From positions 3,439,064 to 3,453,680 of the forward strand of contig CP070706.1 in NCBI GenBank assembly GCA_020350085.1: a DNA stretch of 14,617 bases, in the 5' to 3' direction. This document shows, in pieces, positions 13,829 to 14,617 of the stretch. The stretch comes from Acidobacteriota bacterium (GTDB lineage Bacteria > Acidobacteriota > Polarisedimenticolia > J045). Position 1 is the stretch's first letter; each line of letters starts with the position of its first letter. The position numbers and the translations under genes were made by a program. The notes below the pieces were generated by a model. The model was not told the DNA's origin. It saw only the letters and a list, made by a program, of their open reading frames with translations, and ran no database searches.

Positions 13829-14617
13829 TCATCGGGCAGTTCTTCTTGGCCCGTAGTAACGCCGGTAGTAGCGCTGGTAGTAATGATCGTGGGAAGTCTC
13901 GCGATCGAGCAGGTTCGGAAACGCTTGGTTGAGTACCGTCCCCAAGATTCGAGCATCCCCGAGCGCATCGATGGCTCTCTCGTATTGGGCCAAGGGGGTC
14001 CAGCCGGCCCTCGTCACCACGACGACCCCGTCCGCCTCAGCTGCGAACGGAAGTGCGTCCGAGAACAGGATTACCGGCGGCGTGTCGATGATCACGCGCC
14101 GGTAGCGCTGGCGCAGCCAAGCCACGATCTCCGCGACGCGCTCCTTGGAAAGCAGGCGCGCCGTATCCTCCGTGGCCGAACCGGCAACCAGGATGTCTAG
14201 CGCGGAGTTGCCCACGCGAATGATCGCTTGAGCGAATGTGGCTCGCCTCGCGAGAATCTCACCCAGGCCTCGCTCTGGAAGCGGTTGAAGCCACGGGCAG
14301 GGTTCCCTGCGCCGAAGATCCGCGTCGACCAACAGCGTCCTCGTCTCCCCATCGGCGGCAAAGGCGCGTGCCAAGTTGAGGGACACCGTCGATTTGCCCT
14401 CCCTCGGCACGGCGCTCGTGATCGTGAAAACGCCCTCGTTGTCCCCGAGGTAGCCCTCGAGAATGGTCCGCAGCGTGCGGAACGACTCCATGGCCGCAGC
14501 GTGCCTTGCGTCGTTCCAGACCCGCTCGACGCGTCCGGCCAGTTTGTACGAGGACCTGCGGGCCGACTCGTCCGCGTACCGCGCGGAAGATGCGCTCGAA
14601 TTCGTCGCATCTGCCGG
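13829..14617 (-). CDS. BY-type tyrosine autokinase (CpsD/CapB/EpsG-like), 5' end outside window
   Basis: The frame is open to the right edge. Before ATG 14491 it reads a flexible Ser/Arg/Ala stretch and then MESFRTLRTILE, the usual element just before the kinase core, so the real start is outside the window. Kinase motifs: Walker A VPREGKST, Walker A' LLVDADLRR, Walker B VIIDTPPV. The C-terminus carries a tyrosine cluster, HYYQRYYRRYYG, the autophosphorylation site of BY-kinases. By family it phosphorylates itself and partners at the inner membrane and sets chain length or assembly of exported polysaccharide together with a Wzz-like co-polymerase, which may be fused to its N-terminus or encoded upstream. 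It is the first gene of the leftward block, 99 bases before the antiterminator start. Confidence 0.9.
   Translation of the reverse strand, partial: PADATNSSASSARYADESARRSSYKLAGRVERVWNDARHAAAMESFRTLRTILEGYLGDNEGVFTITSAVPREGKSTVSLNLARAFAADGETRTLLVDADLRRREPCPWLQPLPERGLGEILARRATFAQAIIRVGNSALDILVAGSATEDTARLLSKERVAEIVAWLRQRYRRVIIDTPPVILFSDALPFAAEADGVVVVTRAGWTPLAQYERAIDALGDARILGTVLNQAFPNLLDRETSHDHYYQRYYRRYYGPRRTAR
13853..13891 (-). repeat. Short tandem repeat encoding the kinase Tyr cluster
   Basis: On the plus strand three tagta-type units spaced about 12 bases apart (tagtaacgccgg, tagtagcgctgg, tagtaa) encode the three Tyr-Tyr pairs separated by Gln-Arg or Arg-Arg. The period of four codons suggests that the tail grew by duplication. 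Confidence 0.5.

Noticed and set aside
1..14617. CRISPR arrays, tRNA or rRNA genes, transposases, integrases
   Set aside because: No regularly spaced repeats, cloverleaf-like sequence or recombinase motifs were seen on either strand.

Overview
The window is one stretch of a high-GC, Gram-negative-type exopolysaccharide or capsule locus. Twelve protein-coding loci can be supported, eleven on the minus strand and one, already split by a stop codon, on the plus strand. Family signatures point to an exosortase-A (XrtA/PEP-CTERM)-like polysaccharide system: a polysaccharide deacetylase with the FSVDVEEYFQ signature, an O-antigen-ligase-like membrane protein with a DEND motif and AHSLYF...EHG loop, a tyrosine autokinase with a Tyr-rich tail, and GT2 and GT4 glycosyltransferases. 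No exosortase, flippase, outer-membrane exporter or sugar-initiating transferase lies in the window. A myxobacterial/deltaproteobacterial or similar high-GC didermal host is plausible, but the sequence alone does not settle it.

Read in the direction of transcription (right to left), the right-hand unit is: a BY-type tyrosine kinase running off the right edge (13829-14617), an RfaH/NusG-like antiterminator (13205-13729), a soluble S24/S26 signal-peptidase-like serine protease (12405-13067), and a membrane GT2 glycosyltransferase (11228-12403). An NTP_transf_5-type nucleotidyltransferase (10073-11302) follows on the opposite strand; an in-frame TAG cuts it exactly between its KG motif and its DxD motif. 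Leftward transcription resumes at a divergent 68-89 base spacer with two overlapping polysaccharide deacetylases (9057-9983 and 8179-9060). After a hairpin-containing gap of about 120-220 bases come a DegT-family sugar aminotransferase (6780-7958) and a glycosyltransferase (5392-6783). After a second gap come a GT4 glycosyltransferase (4059-5237), an O-antigen ligase/polymerase-like protein (2752-4062) and a SAM methyltransferase (2013 onward) whose first codons are broken by a TGA. After a third gap lies a large Gfo/Idh/MocA oxidoreductase fused to an SDR epimerase, which runs off the left edge (1-1807).

Taken together the genes could build a repeat unit containing amino sugars (aminotransferase, oxidoreductase-epimerase), assemble it (GT2, two GT4-like), modify it (two deacetylases, methyltransferase), polymerise or ligate it (ligase-like protein), and control its synthesis by tyrosine phosphorylation and transcription antitermination. 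Most neighbouring genes overlap by ATGA/GTGA or sit one base apart, so translation is probably coupled within each block.

The most notable observations are the two otherwise intact genes interrupted by single in-frame stops, the oxidoreductase-epimerase fusion, and the pairing of a lone Ser-His S24/S26 protease with the nucleotidyltransferase.
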